From Competibacter_A sp037045535 (GTDB lineage Bacteria > Pseudomonadota > Gammaproteobacteria > Competibacterales > Competibacteraceae), in contig JBAOHI010000082.1 in the NCBI GenBank assembly GCA_037045535.1, positions 434,001 to 498,000 of the forward strand: 64,000 nt of DNA, written 5' to 3'. The notes under the pieces are model-generated. The model did no database searches. It had not been told where the DNA came from and was given only the letters and a program-made list of their open reading frames with translations. A program made the translations under genes and the position numbers. Position 1 is the stretch's first letter. Each line of letters begins with the position of its first letter. Shown one piece after another: positions 44,029 to 53,044 of this stretch.

Positions 44029-44121
44029 ATATTACTATGAATGGCATCCACTCGCGATGCAGCTATGGGTGGGTCGGTGAGGATAGTGAATTTCGGGGGG
44101 CGCGTCTGCGGCTTCTTTGAA

Positions 44122-44141
44122 CCTCTCCCCGCCGGGAGAGG
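44122..44141. terminator. Short perfect hairpin
   Basis: CCTCTCCC and GGGAGAGG pair over CGCC. There is no T-tract. It may be a repeat-type palindrome or a weak terminator for the lytic transglycosylase gene. A smaller hairpin ATCCTG/CAGGAT follows at about 44169-44183. Confidence 0.35.
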
Positions 44142-44200
44142 ATCGAAATAGGCTAAACCGCGTTCCGATCCTGCGACAGGATGCGGATTTTAGTTTTGGA

Positions 44201-44863
44201 TCAGCTCTCGGCCGTGGCTTGCTGCAGGTCGCGATAGATTCGTATGACGCGATCCGGGAAAGAGGAGCGCCTGCCTAAGCTGCCGTTGTAGTTGAGCAAC
44301 GCCCTGCGCAGGTTGCCGGAGTGGTCGTTGAGGTAGTTCACCAGTATTTGTGAACCGGTATGAATGTTTTTGGCGGGATCGAACAGGGCACCAGAGCCAC
44401 CGATACTCCGGACCTTGTTTCGATGTGATCCGGGCATCACCTGCATCAACCCTCGAGCGCCAACTCGACTCACAGCGCGTTCCTTGAACGTTGATTCGAC
44501 CGCAATGATGGCGAGGATCAATTCCGGTTCCACTTGGTGGCGATCTCCATTGGAGATCGCCTCTTCAACGATATGGGTTGCCTTGTACGCAGGAACCTTG
44601 TATCTGCGCTGAATGTGTTGGGAAAGCGCATCAACTTTGCTTTGCTTGGAGGTTTCTACCTCGATTTGAGGTGTTTCAACCGCGATGGAATCGGGTTTAA
44701 GGCTGCTGGCCGGTATCGAGAGCATCGCGACCTGAGGGGGCTCCTGGCCCTCATTCCAGGCTGGATCCGCCAATGCCGTCGTCGGTAGCAGAATAACCGC
44801 GCACAACAGACCTGATTTCAGATTCAGGTTGAATCGCTCTTTGGCGATTTCCACAAATATCAT
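44201..44863 (-). CDS. Lytic transglycosylase, SLT domain
   Basis: A 220-residue exported muramidase-like enzyme. The N-terminal signal peptide ends near TTALADPA. The SLT catalytic glutamate is in AIIAVESTFKERAVS, followed by GARGLMQVMPGS and FDPAKNIHTGSQILVNYL. It would cleave glycan strands of peptidoglycan. The start at ATG 44863 has a GGGGG run upstream; an ATG five codons earlier is possible. Confidence 0.85.
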   Translation of the reverse strand: MIFVEIAKERFNLNLKSGLLCAVILLPTTALADPAWNEGQEPPQVAMLSIPASSLKPDSIAVETPQIEVETSKQSKVDALSQHIQRRYKVPAYKATHIVEEAISNGDRHQVEPELILAIIAVESTFKERAVSRVGARGLMQVMPGSHRNKVRSIGGSGALFDPAKNIHTGSQILVNYLNDHSGNLRRALLNYNGSLGRRSSFPDRVIRIYRDLQQATAES

Positions 44864-45613
44864 AAGACCCCCGTACATTCAGCACGAACTGATAGTGCTC
44901 GATGAGCCCGCATCCCGAGACGGTGATGATCCCTCCCTGGGTCCGACCTATTGGCTCCGGTCGCCGCAAGCCCGACCTAAGCAACTCTGGATGTAGGCCT
45001 GCCAGCCTGATTTCCAGTGTCGCCTGACGTTCCTAGGCAGTTTCGATAATCTGGACTGACCTATGGCAGGAACTTACTGCAATACAGCATTGCGGTATTA
45101 TGAGAACATAATGAAAAAATGTTTTGCAAGTACTTAATTAGAAAAAATAATTTTTTTATGTTTTGAAATAAATATTTTGATCAGTGATCATTTATAAAAA
45201 ATATATTAAAAACAATAAAATATATAATTTATTATCTTTATTGATAATAAATTTTAATTTATTTAAAAAACATCATATTATGATTTTGTTGGTCTTTTTT
45301 AAATTAAGCAATGATTCCCAATCAGGAAAGAATTTCAGGTAATGTTCAGCAAGAGTTTGAGCGAATCGGAATACTTTGTTAAAAATTAAATATAATCAAT
45401 TTGTTAGTATTTATTTGGCATTGCTTTTCAAGCTTTTGAATAAAATGGTTATATAAATGATTTTATAAATAAATTTTATTTATAAAATTCGATAGCATGG
45501 CGGGGCAATGAAACGCCGGAGCAGCGACTGAACAGTGAGGTGGCGCTCAGGTACACCATGAACGCTTGGGGAGAGTACAATGTGGGGATAGGCAAAGTGG
45601 AGGAAAAGCGAAG
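44864..45613. other. Non-coding gap with a 400-bp AT-rich island
   Basis: Bases 45090-45480 are extremely AT-rich with many A and T runs, and no credible open frame is present on either strand. The flanking stretches have normal composition. The island probably contains the promoters of the transglycosylase and adenosyltransferase genes, but its length exceeds what a promoter needs. I see no RNA gene or repeat array. Confidence 0.5.
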
Positions 45614-46165
45614 ATGGGCAACCGACTTTCCAAAATTTACACTCGTACCGGCGACGACGGTACGACCGGTTTGGGTAACGGCGAACGGGTTGCCAAGGAT
45701 TGTTCGCGAATCGAGGTAATCGGAGCGGTGGATGAGTTGAACTGTGCTATTGGCCGGGTGCTGGTGCACGATCTGCGAGAGAACATCCGAGAATGCCTAC
45801 AGGCAGTACAGCATAAGCTGTTCGATTTGGGCGGAGAACTAAGCATTCCGGGCTATCAGGCGGTCAAGAGCGAGGATGTGGCGCACTTGGAAACGGCATT
45901 GAACGAGTTTAACGGCCAGCTACCGCCTTTGAAGGAGTTCGTGTTGCCAGGTGGGGGGCGGGCGGCAGCGGATTGCCACATGGCACGGGCGATTTGCCGA
46001 CGTGCGGAGCGGCGATTGGTGGCTTTGACGCGCGAGGAGGAGATTGGCGAGCACGCCTCAATCTATCTAAACCGGTTATCCGATTTGCTATTCGTGCTGT
46101 GCCGTATTCTCGCGCGGGATGAAGGCGGGATTGAGGTACTCTGGCGCAATCCAAGCCGCGCCTGA
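45614..46165 (+). CDS. pduO: Cob(I)alamin adenosyltransferase, PduO type
   Basis: This enzyme transfers the adenosyl group of ATP to cob(I)alamin, giving the cofactor of methylmalonyl-CoA mutase. The 183-residue protein begins YTRTGDDGTTGLGNGERVAK, then IEVIGAVDELN, FVLPGGGRAAADCHMARAIC and the C-terminal YLNRLSDLLFVLCRIL, all typical of PduO/MMAB. The start at 45614 is chosen because conservation begins there. It is separate from the cobUTCS operon. Confidence 0.93.
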   Translation: MGNRLSKIYTRTGDDGTTGLGNGERVAKDCSRIEVIGAVDELNCAIGRVLVHDLRENIRECLQAVQHKLFDLGGELSIPGYQAVKSEDVAHLETALNEFNGQLPPLKEFVLPGGGRAAADCHMARAICRRAERRLVALTREEEIGEHASIYLNRLSDLLFVLCRILARDEGGIEVLWRNPSRA

Positions 46166-46249
46166 TTAGCACCACCTACCGGCTCTTCGACACAAAGAGC
46201 GTGAGATCTCTCTCGCAACCCCACCGGTGGTCGGTGGTTTTCCAAGTTG

Positions 46250-47959
46250 TTAACTTTCGAGAACATACTGGCCCGGCGCCGCTTGCAGAGGGGGGTATTG
46301 AGCGTTGCCCAGCGAAGGCGGCGAAACAAAGGGGCCGCAGCGCTCGCTCAACCAACGTGACCAATCTTCCCACCAAGAGCCCGGCACTTTGGGGATGGTT
46401 TCGAGCCAGGTGTCGGGATCAAATTGGCCAGTGGCATCTCCCAGCCAAAAACGCCGTTTGGGGGGATCGACTGGCGGGTTGATGATGCCAAGGATATGGC
46501 CGGAAGTCGCCAGCACGTAGCGCACAGACCCCCCAACAGCACCGCAGAGCCGGAAAGTTTGCCGCCAGGGGGCAATATGATCCTGTTCGGCGCCGACCGC
46601 GTACAAGGGTTGTGTGATCGTACCGAGATCGAGCCGGCGACCGCCGATTTCCAGTGTGCCCAGCTGGATCAGCCGGTTGTTCAGATACAACTCCCGCAAG
46701 TAAAACTCGTGCATTGCCGCCGGCATCCGCGTGTTATCGCAGTTCCAGAACAGCACGTCGCTGGGTGGCAAATCCTCGCCATAAAGATAACTGTGTACCA
46801 CATAATGCCAGATTAAATTATTTGGGCGTAACAAGCGGAAAGCCCAGGCCATTGTGGCACCGTCCAAATAGCCGGTCGTAGCCATGCGCCGGCGCAGGAA
46901 ATCAAAACTGCTTTCGTTGAGAAACACGCCGATTTCACCAGGATCGTTGAAATCGACCAGGGTAGTGAACGTGGTCCAATGCGCGACCGGATTGGCAGCG
47001 CGGTCGGTCGGGTCTGCGCCAAACCAGGCCAGCAGCATCGCCAAGGCTGTGCCTCCCAGACAATAACCCGTCGCGTGGACTTGAGGAACCCCGCAGATGG
47101 CGCGGGCCGCTATCAGCACCGGACGAATACCGTCCAGCAGATAGTCCGCCAGGGTCACTCCTTGGGCTTCGGGGCCGGGGTTTCTCCAACTGGTGACGAA
47201 AACGGTGAAACCCTGGTCGATTAGATAGCGGACCAGGCTGTTGCGCGGGCTTAAATCCAAGATGTAGTACTTGTTGACCCAAGGTGCGATCAGCACAATG
47301 GGTACGGTATGGACCTGTTGGGTGGTGGGGGCGTACTGGATCAGTTCCACTAGATCGTTGCGCAAGACGACCTGGCCGGGCGTGGTAGCCAGACTGTGGC
47401 CGACCGCAAAGGCGTCCGGTTCCACCATCCGTATATCCCCTACCGCGACATCGCGTAACCAGTTTTGCAGACCCTGAAGGACGCTCAGCCCACGGCTAAC
47501 GACACTGCGTTGCAGGGCCTCGGGGTTGCTCCAGAAGTAGTTGGTGGGTGCAATGGCATCCAGCCATTGCCTGGTCCAGAAGGCCGCGCGCCGCCGCCGT
47601 CCGGGTTCGACGTTCCAGGTGGTGTGGATGGCGTCTTCCAGCCAACGGCTATAAAGCAGATATATTTCCTTGAGATAGGAGAATCCGGGCTGGTGGATCC
47701 AGACCGGGTCTTGAAAGCGTTCGTCGTAAGGAATGGTGGCCACGGCCGGTTCGCTGGAGCATCCAAGGCTGGTGCGAACGAAACGTTCGTGAACGCGGCT
47801 GATGTCGAGCATCAAGCTTTGGATGATGGTAGCCATTCGTTCCGGTTGTAGCAGCCAAGCCTGTTGCACGGCCAGGCAGGACCCGATGATATCGAATGGA
47901 TCGAGCGGAGATCCGGAGAGGAGGGAAGCGGTCTGATCGACTGGCGTTCGTGCGTTCAT
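46250..47959 (-). CDS. phaC: Class I poly(3-hydroxyalkanoate) synthase
   Basis: PhaC polymerises hydroxyacyl-CoA into storage polyester on granules. The 569-residue protein has the PhaC_N domain, then an alpha/beta-hydrolase core. The lipase-like box GYCLGGTALAM holds the catalytic cysteine (about residue 300), the aspartate is in YAVGAEQDHIAPW and the histidine in LATSGHILGIINPP. The start at ATG 47959 is supported by GGGAGG six bases upstream; a longer open frame to 48136 runs through an insertion sequence. phaA, phaB and phasins are not nearby. The insertion begins 44 bp before the start codon. Confidence 0.93.
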   Translation of the reverse strand: MNARTPVDQTASLLSGSPLDPFDIIGSCLAVQQAWLLQPERMATIIQSLMLDISRVHERFVRTSLGCSSEPAVATIPYDERFQDPVWIHQPGFSYLKEIYLLYSRWLEDAIHTTWNVEPGRRRRAAFWTRQWLDAIAPTNYFWSNPEALQRSVVSRGLSVLQGLQNWLRDVAVGDIRMVEPDAFAVGHSLATTPGQVVLRNDLVELIQYAPTTQQVHTVPIVLIAPWVNKYYILDLSPRNSLVRYLIDQGFTVFVTSWRNPGPEAQGVTLADYLLDGIRPVLIAARAICGVPQVHATGYCLGGTALAMLLAWFGADPTDRAANPVAHWTTFTTLVDFNDPGEIGVFLNESSFDFLRRRMATTGYLDGATMAWAFRLLRPNNLIWHYVVHSYLYGEDLPPSDVLFWNCDNTRMPAAMHEFYLRELYLNNRLIQLGTLEIGGRRLDLGTITQPLYAVGAEQDHIAPWRQTFRLCGAVGGSVRYVLATSGHILGIINPPVDPPKRRFWLGDATGQFDPDTWLETIPKVPGSWWEDWSRWLSERCGPFVSPPSLGNAQYPPLQAAPGQYVLES

Positions 47960-47995
47960 CTCTGGCCTCCCGAACGGCATGGATAATGACTTACC

Positions 47996-48002
47996 AATTA
48001 TA
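47996..48002 (-). promoter_or_regulatory. Target-site duplication that holds a -10-like box of phaC
   Basis: AATTATA is the left copy of the 7-bp target duplication of the IS982-like element (right copy 50371-50377). Read toward phaC it gives TATAATT, a perfect -10 hexamer about 38 bases before the phaC start codon. The insertion would leave this box in place but replace everything upstream with IS sequence. Assignment as the phaC promoter is inference. Confidence 0.4.
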
Positions 48003-48110
48003 ACGCGATGTTCGACTTTTCCGATGATCGAGGATGGGATGGCGGCGCGGCATGGCGGTGTGAGATACGCTGAGAGGAGCCAACCATCGCAACGCTCCGG
48101 GAACGCCGTC

Positions 48111-48845
48111 ATGCCGCTCGAAGACTTTATCATCACCGTATTTTGCTGGATAGAAGAACACTGGAGTCCGATGATGGGGGGTCAGCGTCTGCGCCAGCGA
48201 GGGTTTGCCCCGAAGTTGACGGATAGTGAAGTCATCACGATGGAAGTGGTCGGCGAGTTTTTGGGTTTGGAAACCGATGTGGGTCTCTGGACCTACTTTC
48301 ACCACCATTGGCGGTCGTGGTTTCCCGCCCTCGGCTCGCGCACGGCCTTTGCTCAACAGGCCGCCAATCTCTGGGCGATCAAACAAGTTCTTCATCGGTG
48401 CTTAGTCATTGACCTGGGCGCGGCGACGGATCCGATTCGGATGGTGGACGGCTGTCCCCTCCCGCTGTGTGTCCTCACCCGCGCCCCACGCTGCCGGTTG
48501 TTTGCTGGGGAGGCTGATTACGGCTACGGCGCGGCCAAAAAACAGCCTTATTATGGATTTCATGGACACCTGATGATCACGGTTGAGGGCGTCATCACGG
48601 GCTGGACGGTGACCGCCGCCTCTGGCGATGAACGCGAGGCGCTGTGGGATCTGACGGATGGGGTTCAGGGTTTGGTCATGGGCGATAAAGGCTATATCAG
48701 TGCCTCCCTGAAGGCCGAACTCGCCCTCACCGGGGTTGACCTGCAAACCCCGCTGCGGGCGAACATGACCGATACCCGGAACCCATGCGTCGTCCGGCAA
48801 TTGACTACGACCCGCCGCCTCGTGGAAACCGTCATTGGCCAATGA
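48111..48845 (+). pseudogene. IS982-family transposase, broken
   Basis: The 244-residue open part begins MPLEDFIITVFCWIEEHW and includes LTDSEVITMEVVGEFLGLET, MVDGCPLPLC (first acidic residue) and MGDKGYIS. It stops at TGA 48843-48845 after ETVIGQ. Reading on in the same frame gives AERFHLEKIRARDRWHLTSR, the normal continuation of the family, so this TGA replaces a leucine codon. The frame is then cut at about 48976 by the IS5-like element. The missing end (LQFEGLIA and stop) is found beyond that element at 50327-50353. The gene therefore carries two separate lesions. Confidence 0.88.
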
Positions 48846-48976
48846 GCAGAGCGGTTTCATTTGGAAAAAATCCGAGCGCGGGATCGTTGGCACTTGACGA
48901 GCCGGATGGCACGAAAGGTTTTGGCGCATACCTTGTGCATTTTCGTGAACCGGTTGCTCGGTCGGTCAGACCTCCA

Positions 48977-49178
48977 GGGCACCTCGAAAAACCGGACATG
49001 AAGCCGGCAAAATGGGCAAAGCAAGGTGCCTGAGGCGTGAGCCTCACAATATCTTTGGTTTGTGCCCCGGCCCGAAGGGGCACCTCGAAAAACCGGACAT
49101 GAAGCCGGCAAAATGGGCAAAGCAAGGTGCCTGAGGCGTGAGCCTCACAATATCTTTGGTTTGTGCCCCGGCCCGAAG
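48977..49178. repeat. Two tandem copies of a 101-bp IS end
   Basis: Bases 48977-49077 and 49078-49178 appear identical. Each begins with the IS inverted repeat GGGCACCTCGAAAAACC. The element therefore has two potential left ends, the inner one without a flanking target duplication. Confidence 0.9.
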
Positions 49179-49233
49179 GGTTCATCCCCGCCCGAAATCA
49201 CCATCCCGGTCGTACCGGGATCGCACTTGGGCG

Positions 49234-50259
49234 TTAGAAAGCGACCACACCGTATGCCTTGAGAATGCACAGGCGACGTAGGTTGTAGACCGCTGCCTTC
49301 CCCGTGAGTTGGAAGGTCGCTCGATCCAGACCGATACATCGTAGGAGTTTTCCGCCCATCTGCTCCATAGCGGCGAAGACGTGTTCGACCCGCGCCCGAA
49401 CCCGGGCAATGCGGGTGTTGCGGCGCGCCTGGCAGGCGGACAGCGGTTTGCCTTTCTTTGCCTTGCGCTGGATGTGTACTCGCCAACCCTGGGTCTTGAG
49501 GCGCCGCTCACGTTCACCATCAACATAGCCCTTGTCGCCATAAAGATCACGGCCGGTATTCGCGTGATCCAGGACATCTTCCAGGTGCAGGGTGTCGTTC
49601 TCCGCAGCGGTGCTGACCTTGACCTGGCGGATCAGCTTGTAGCGTCGGTCGGCGCTGACCGAGACCTTGTAACCGAAGTAGGATTTGCCGTGCTTCTTCG
49701 TCCAGGTGGCCTCCATGTCCTTCTGCCGGCGCTGGGCCGGCTTCCAGTCCACCGGCATCGCCGACGCTTTCAGCAATTCCCGTTCTTTTTCCGTGACGTG
49801 CTGGCGAGGAACGGGAACCAGACTGGCGTCCACCATCTGCCCACCACGAGCAATATAACCCTGCTGGGCCAGTTGACGATGCACCGCCTCAAACAGCGCG
49901 TCTCCCGCCTTCGCCACCGTCAACCGCTCGCGGAAGGTCCAGAATGTGGTGCGATCGGGTATCTGACTACTGTGCCGCAGGCCCAGGAAACGCTGGAAGC
50001 TCAGTCGATCCAGCACTTGGTATTCCATCTGTTCGTCACTCAGTCCATATAAATCCTGAAGAACCAGGGCACGTACCATCAACTCGGTGGGAAACGGTGG
50101 ACGCCCCCCACGTGCCCGTCCGGGTCGTGGCGCTACCCGGTCCATCTCCGCCGCCAGCGCCTTGAAGTCAACCTGCTGCTCCATGACTTGCAGCACATCG
50201 CCCAGACGATCCAATTTGGCTTCCCGTTCCTGGGCGGCAAACAGGCTTTCTTTGATCAT
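49234..50259 (-). CDS. IS5-family transposase
   Basis: A 341-residue DDE transposase. The N-terminal DUF772 region has DLYGLSDEQMEYQVLDRLSF and PDRTTFWTFRERL. The catalytic acidic residues are in MVDASLVPVPRQ, LYGDKGYVDGERER and the C-terminal RVRARVEHVFAAMEQMGG. The gene appears intact, so this copy may still be active, unlike its host IS982 element. Confidence 0.92.
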   Translation of the reverse strand: MIKESLFAAQEREAKLDRLGDVLQVMEQQVDFKALAAEMDRVAPRPGRARGGRPPFPTELMVRALVLQDLYGLSDEQMEYQVLDRLSFQRFLGLRHSSQIPDRTTFWTFRERLTVAKAGDALFEAVHRQLAQQGYIARGGQMVDASLVPVPRQHVTEKERELLKASAMPVDWKPAQRRQKDMEATWTKKHGKSYFGYKVSVSADRRYKLIRQVKVSTAAENDTLHLEDVLDHANTGRDLYGDKGYVDGERERRLKTQGWRVHIQRKAKKGKPLSACQARRNTRIARVRARVEHVFAAMEQMGGKLLRCIGLDRATFQLTGKAAVYNLRRLCILKAYGVVAF

Positions 50260-50391
50260 CGGATATCCGGGCTCTTGGCGGGGATCAACAACCCTATTTT
50301 CTCATAACAAGGTTTTTCGAGGTGCCCTCCAGTTTGAGGGACTGATCGCCTGAAAAGTCGAACATCGCGTAATTATAATGTTTTTTGGCCC

Positions 50392-52551
50392 TCAGCGCCG
50401 ACGAATCAGCCAGCACTTGTGAATTTTAGGGTCGCGAGCAAAGTCGGGCGGCAAGGTGCGCTGGCTCCAGTCCTCGATCGATAGATTGGACAGGGCGTTC
50501 TGATCCAGCCGGAATTTGCGGTGGTTGGTGGAAAAAATCAACGTGCCATCCGGTGCCAGCAACCGCAGAGCTCGGTGCAACAGCACTGCGTGATCCCGCT
50601 GTACGTCAAAGGTTTCTTCCATCCGCTTGGAATTGGAAAATGTCGGCGGATCGAGAAAGATCAAATCATAGTGGTCCCGTGCTTGAGTGAGCCATCGCAG
50701 GCAGTCGGCCTGGATTAGCTCATGTTTCCGACTGTGAATTCCATTCAGCTCCAGGTTACGTCTCGCCCAGTCCAGGTAAGTAGCTGATAAATCTACCGTG
50801 GTGGTGTGGGTCGCTCCGGCCAGCGCGGCATAAACGGTGGCGGTGGCGGTGTAGCCGAACAGGTTTAGGAAACGCCGTCCGGCTGCCCATTCACCCAGCC
50901 GCCGCCGGGTGGAGCGATGGTCGAGAAACAGGCCGGTGTCGAGATAGTCGGTGAAGTTAACCAGGAACCGGGCGTTTCCTTCCCGGACTTCGTGAAAACG
51001 ACCGCAATCGGCCTGTTTTCGATATTGGTTAGGACCTTTCTGCCGTTGCCTGACCTTGAGAAATAGATGTTCGGGGGGCAGTTCCAGCACTGCTGGTAAC
51101 ACAGCTAATACCTGTTCGAGCCGCTCGCGGGCGCGAGCAGGATCGATGTTGGCTGGCGGCGCGTACTCCTGAACATGCAACCACTGTTCGTAGCGATCCA
51201 CCGCGACGGCGTATTCTGGCAAATCCGCATCATAAAGGCGGTAGCAACTCACGCCCTCCCGCTCCGCCCAACGGCTAAGGTGGCGCAGGTTTTTGCGCAG
51301 CCGATTGGCAAAACCCTCGGCGCCAGTGGATATCGCTTGATTCGCGGCAACGGTACGGGCCCGGCGGTCGGCTGCGTCTCGGTCCACGAAGAATGCGGGC
51401 TCGACCTGGAACCGCAGCAAGCGGCATTCCAGCGGCCCGTTATGGAACGTGTGGGTTCGTTCGGCGCGCAGCCCCATGCGTTTGCCAAGCTCGGGATTGC
51501 CGGTGAATACCGCCGTTTTCCAGCCAACGAACCGCGCTTTCAAACGGTCGCCGAGCTGAGCGTAAAGTTGTGCGCAGGTGTCTTGCTCGCCCAATCGCTC
51601 GCCATAGGGTGGATTGGTGATCAATAGCCCTGGAAAACCCGTCGGTGGCTCGACGGTGGCTAACTTACGGCGTTCGACCCGCATTCGATCCGCCACGCCA
51701 GCCCGATCTGCGTTGATCAGCGCCGCGCGCACCGCGCTGGGATCGTGGTCGCTGGCGAAAATTGGTGGAATGTGCAAGTGACCGGCCCGGCATCGTTCGG
51801 TTGCTTCAGCCAGTAAGCGGCTCCACAATGCCGGAACATGGCCCAACCAGCCGCTGAAACCCCAGTGCGTTCGCAGCAGCCCCGGCGCATGGTCGCCCGC
51901 GATCCAGGCGGCTTCTATCGCTAAGGTGCCGGAGCCGCATAGCGGATCGAGGAAAGCGCCGCCAGCGGCGGCGATGGCCGGCCAGTCGGTTTTAAGCAAC
52001 AGCGCGGCGGCCAGGGTTTCTTTGAGCGGGGCAATCACGGTCGCTGCGCGGTAGCCGCGTCGATGTAGGCTATCACCGGCAAGATCCAAGCTGACGATGG
52101 CTTGACCGTCGCGCGACAGCACATGAATTTGTAGATCCGGCCGCTGTCGGTCCACGCCTGGCCGGCGGCCGAACCGAGCGCGGAAACGGTCGACGATGGC
52201 ATCCTTGACGCGCTGGGCACCGAAATGAACGTGGTCAATGCCTGGGCAGGTTCCGGAAAACTCCACGCTAAGCGTGCTGTCCGGATTTAAGTGTGTTTCC
52301 CATGGAAAATCATGGATGCCGGCATACAATGCTTCGGTTCCGGTGACGGGAAATTCGAAGAGCGGCAACAGCACACGGCTGGCGGTGCGCGACCACAAAC
52401 ATGCGCGATAAGCCAGTTCCAGCGATCCGTGAAAACGGACACCGCCTCGAACTGGTTTGGGATCGTTAGCGCCCAGCGCGCTCAATTCTGCGATCAACAG
52501 CGGCTCGAAGCCGGCAGGCGCCGTGGCTAGGAAAGTAAGCCCTTCATTCAT
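50392..52551 (-). CDS. rlmL: 23S rRNA m2G2445 / m7G2069 methyltransferase RlmKL
   Basis: A 719-residue fused enzyme that methylates two guanosines of domain V of 23S rRNA. The order is THUMP domain, the RlmL methyltransferase with GSGTLAIEAAWIAGD and the catalytic NPPYGERLGEQ (about residue 310), and the RlmK half with FLNLFGYTATATVYAA and DLIFLDPPTFSNSKRM. The start at ATG 52551 overlaps the ybaK stop by 8 bases; a further upstream ATG at 52575 is possible. Confidence 0.95.
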   Translation of the reverse strand: MNEGLTFLATAPAGFEPLLIAELSALGANDPKPVRGGVRFHGSLELAYRACLWSRTASRVLLPLFEFPVTGTEALYAGIHDFPWETHLNPDSTLSVEFSGTCPGIDHVHFGAQRVKDAIVDRFRARFGRRPGVDRQRPDLQIHVLSRDGQAIVSLDLAGDSLHRRGYRAATVIAPLKETLAAALLLKTDWPAIAAAGGAFLDPLCGSGTLAIEAAWIAGDHAPGLLRTHWGFSGWLGHVPALWSRLLAEATERCRAGHLHIPPIFASDHDPSAVRAALINADRAGVADRMRVERRKLATVEPPTGFPGLLITNPPYGERLGEQDTCAQLYAQLGDRLKARFVGWKTAVFTGNPELGKRMGLRAERTHTFHNGPLECRLLRFQVEPAFFVDRDAADRRARTVAANQAISTGAEGFANRLRKNLRHLSRWAEREGVSCYRLYDADLPEYAVAVDRYEQWLHVQEYAPPANIDPARARERLEQVLAVLPAVLELPPEHLFLKVRQRQKGPNQYRKQADCGRFHEVREGNARFLVNFTDYLDTGLFLDHRSTRRRLGEWAAGRRFLNLFGYTATATVYAALAGATHTTTVDLSATYLDWARRNLELNGIHSRKHELIQADCLRWLTQARDHYDLIFLDPPTFSNSKRMEETFDVQRDHAVLLHRALRLLAPDGTLIFSTNHRKFRLDQNALSNLSIEDWSQRTLPPDFARDPKIHKCWLIRRR

Positions 52552-53044
52552 CGCTTTGATCCGCGATGGCAACATTGACCAGTACCGGATCCAGCAGGCG
52601 CCGAACTTCGGAGGAAGCCAAGCCGACCAGGAAGCCGCGCTTGCCGCCGTTGAGGTAAATCAACGGTAATTCGAGAATACTCGCTTCCATATACACGGGC
52701 ATGGTTTTGCGGGTACCGAAGGGAGAGGTGCCACCTACCAGATACCCGGAGTGTTTATTGGCTACGGTCGGATCACAGGGCTTGATGGTTTTTACATCAA
52801 GCAGCCGTGCCAGTTCTTTAGTCGATACCTTGCGGTCACCATGCATTAGAACAATTAAGGGTTGCCGGCGTTCGTCTTCCATGATCAGCGTCTTGACCAC
52901 GCAGTGTTCGTCCACGCCCAGGCAGCGTGCGCTGTGATGAGTACCGCCATGCTCCTCGTAGGGATAAAGATGACCGCTGAACGTGATGTGACGCTCTCGT
53001 AAGATGCGAGTTGCTGCCGTGACCGGAAATTTTTCTTTATTCAT
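52544..53044 (-). CDS. ybaK: Cys-tRNA(Pro) deacylase YbaK/EbsC
   Basis: YbaK hydrolyses mischarged Cys-tRNA(Pro) in trans. The 166-residue protein has the family landmarks CVVKTLIMED (catalytic lysine), KPCDPTVANKHSGYLVGGTSPFG and the C-terminal FLVGLASSEVRRLLDP. It overlaps the start of rlmKL, so the two RNA-related genes are probably cotranscribed. Confidence 0.93.
   Translation of the reverse strand: MNKEKFPVTAATRILRERHITFSGHLYPYEEHGGTHHSARCLGVDEHCVVKTLIMEDERRQPLIVLMHGDRKVSTKELARLLDVKTIKPCDPTVANKHSGYLVGGTSPFGTRKTMPVYMEASILELPLIYLNGGKRGFLVGLASSEVRRLLDPVLVNVAIADQSDE

Larger units (their letters stand above)
48977..50327 (-). mobile_element. IS5-family element inserted in the IS982 transposase
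   Basis: The ends GGGCACCTCGAAAAACC (48977-48993) and its exact complement (50311-50327) form 17-bp inverted repeats. The flanks TCCA (48973-48976 and 50328-50331) are a 4-bp target duplication, as usual for IS5 relatives. The element is 1351 bp and has one full-length transposase gene on the minus strand. Its left end carries a tandem duplication of 101 bp. Confidence 0.9.
48003..50370 (+). mobile_element. IS982-family element interrupted by an IS5-family element
   Basis: Terminal inverted repeats of 19 bp match perfectly (48003-48021 and 50352-50370). A 7-bp direct repeat AATTATA flanks both ends (47996-48002 and 50371-50377). The transposase gene inside is of the IS982 type. After removal of the nested element and one target copy the length is about 1013 bp, the normal size of IS982 members. 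It lies between rlmKL and phaC and would have entered a short intergenic region. Confidence 0.88.
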
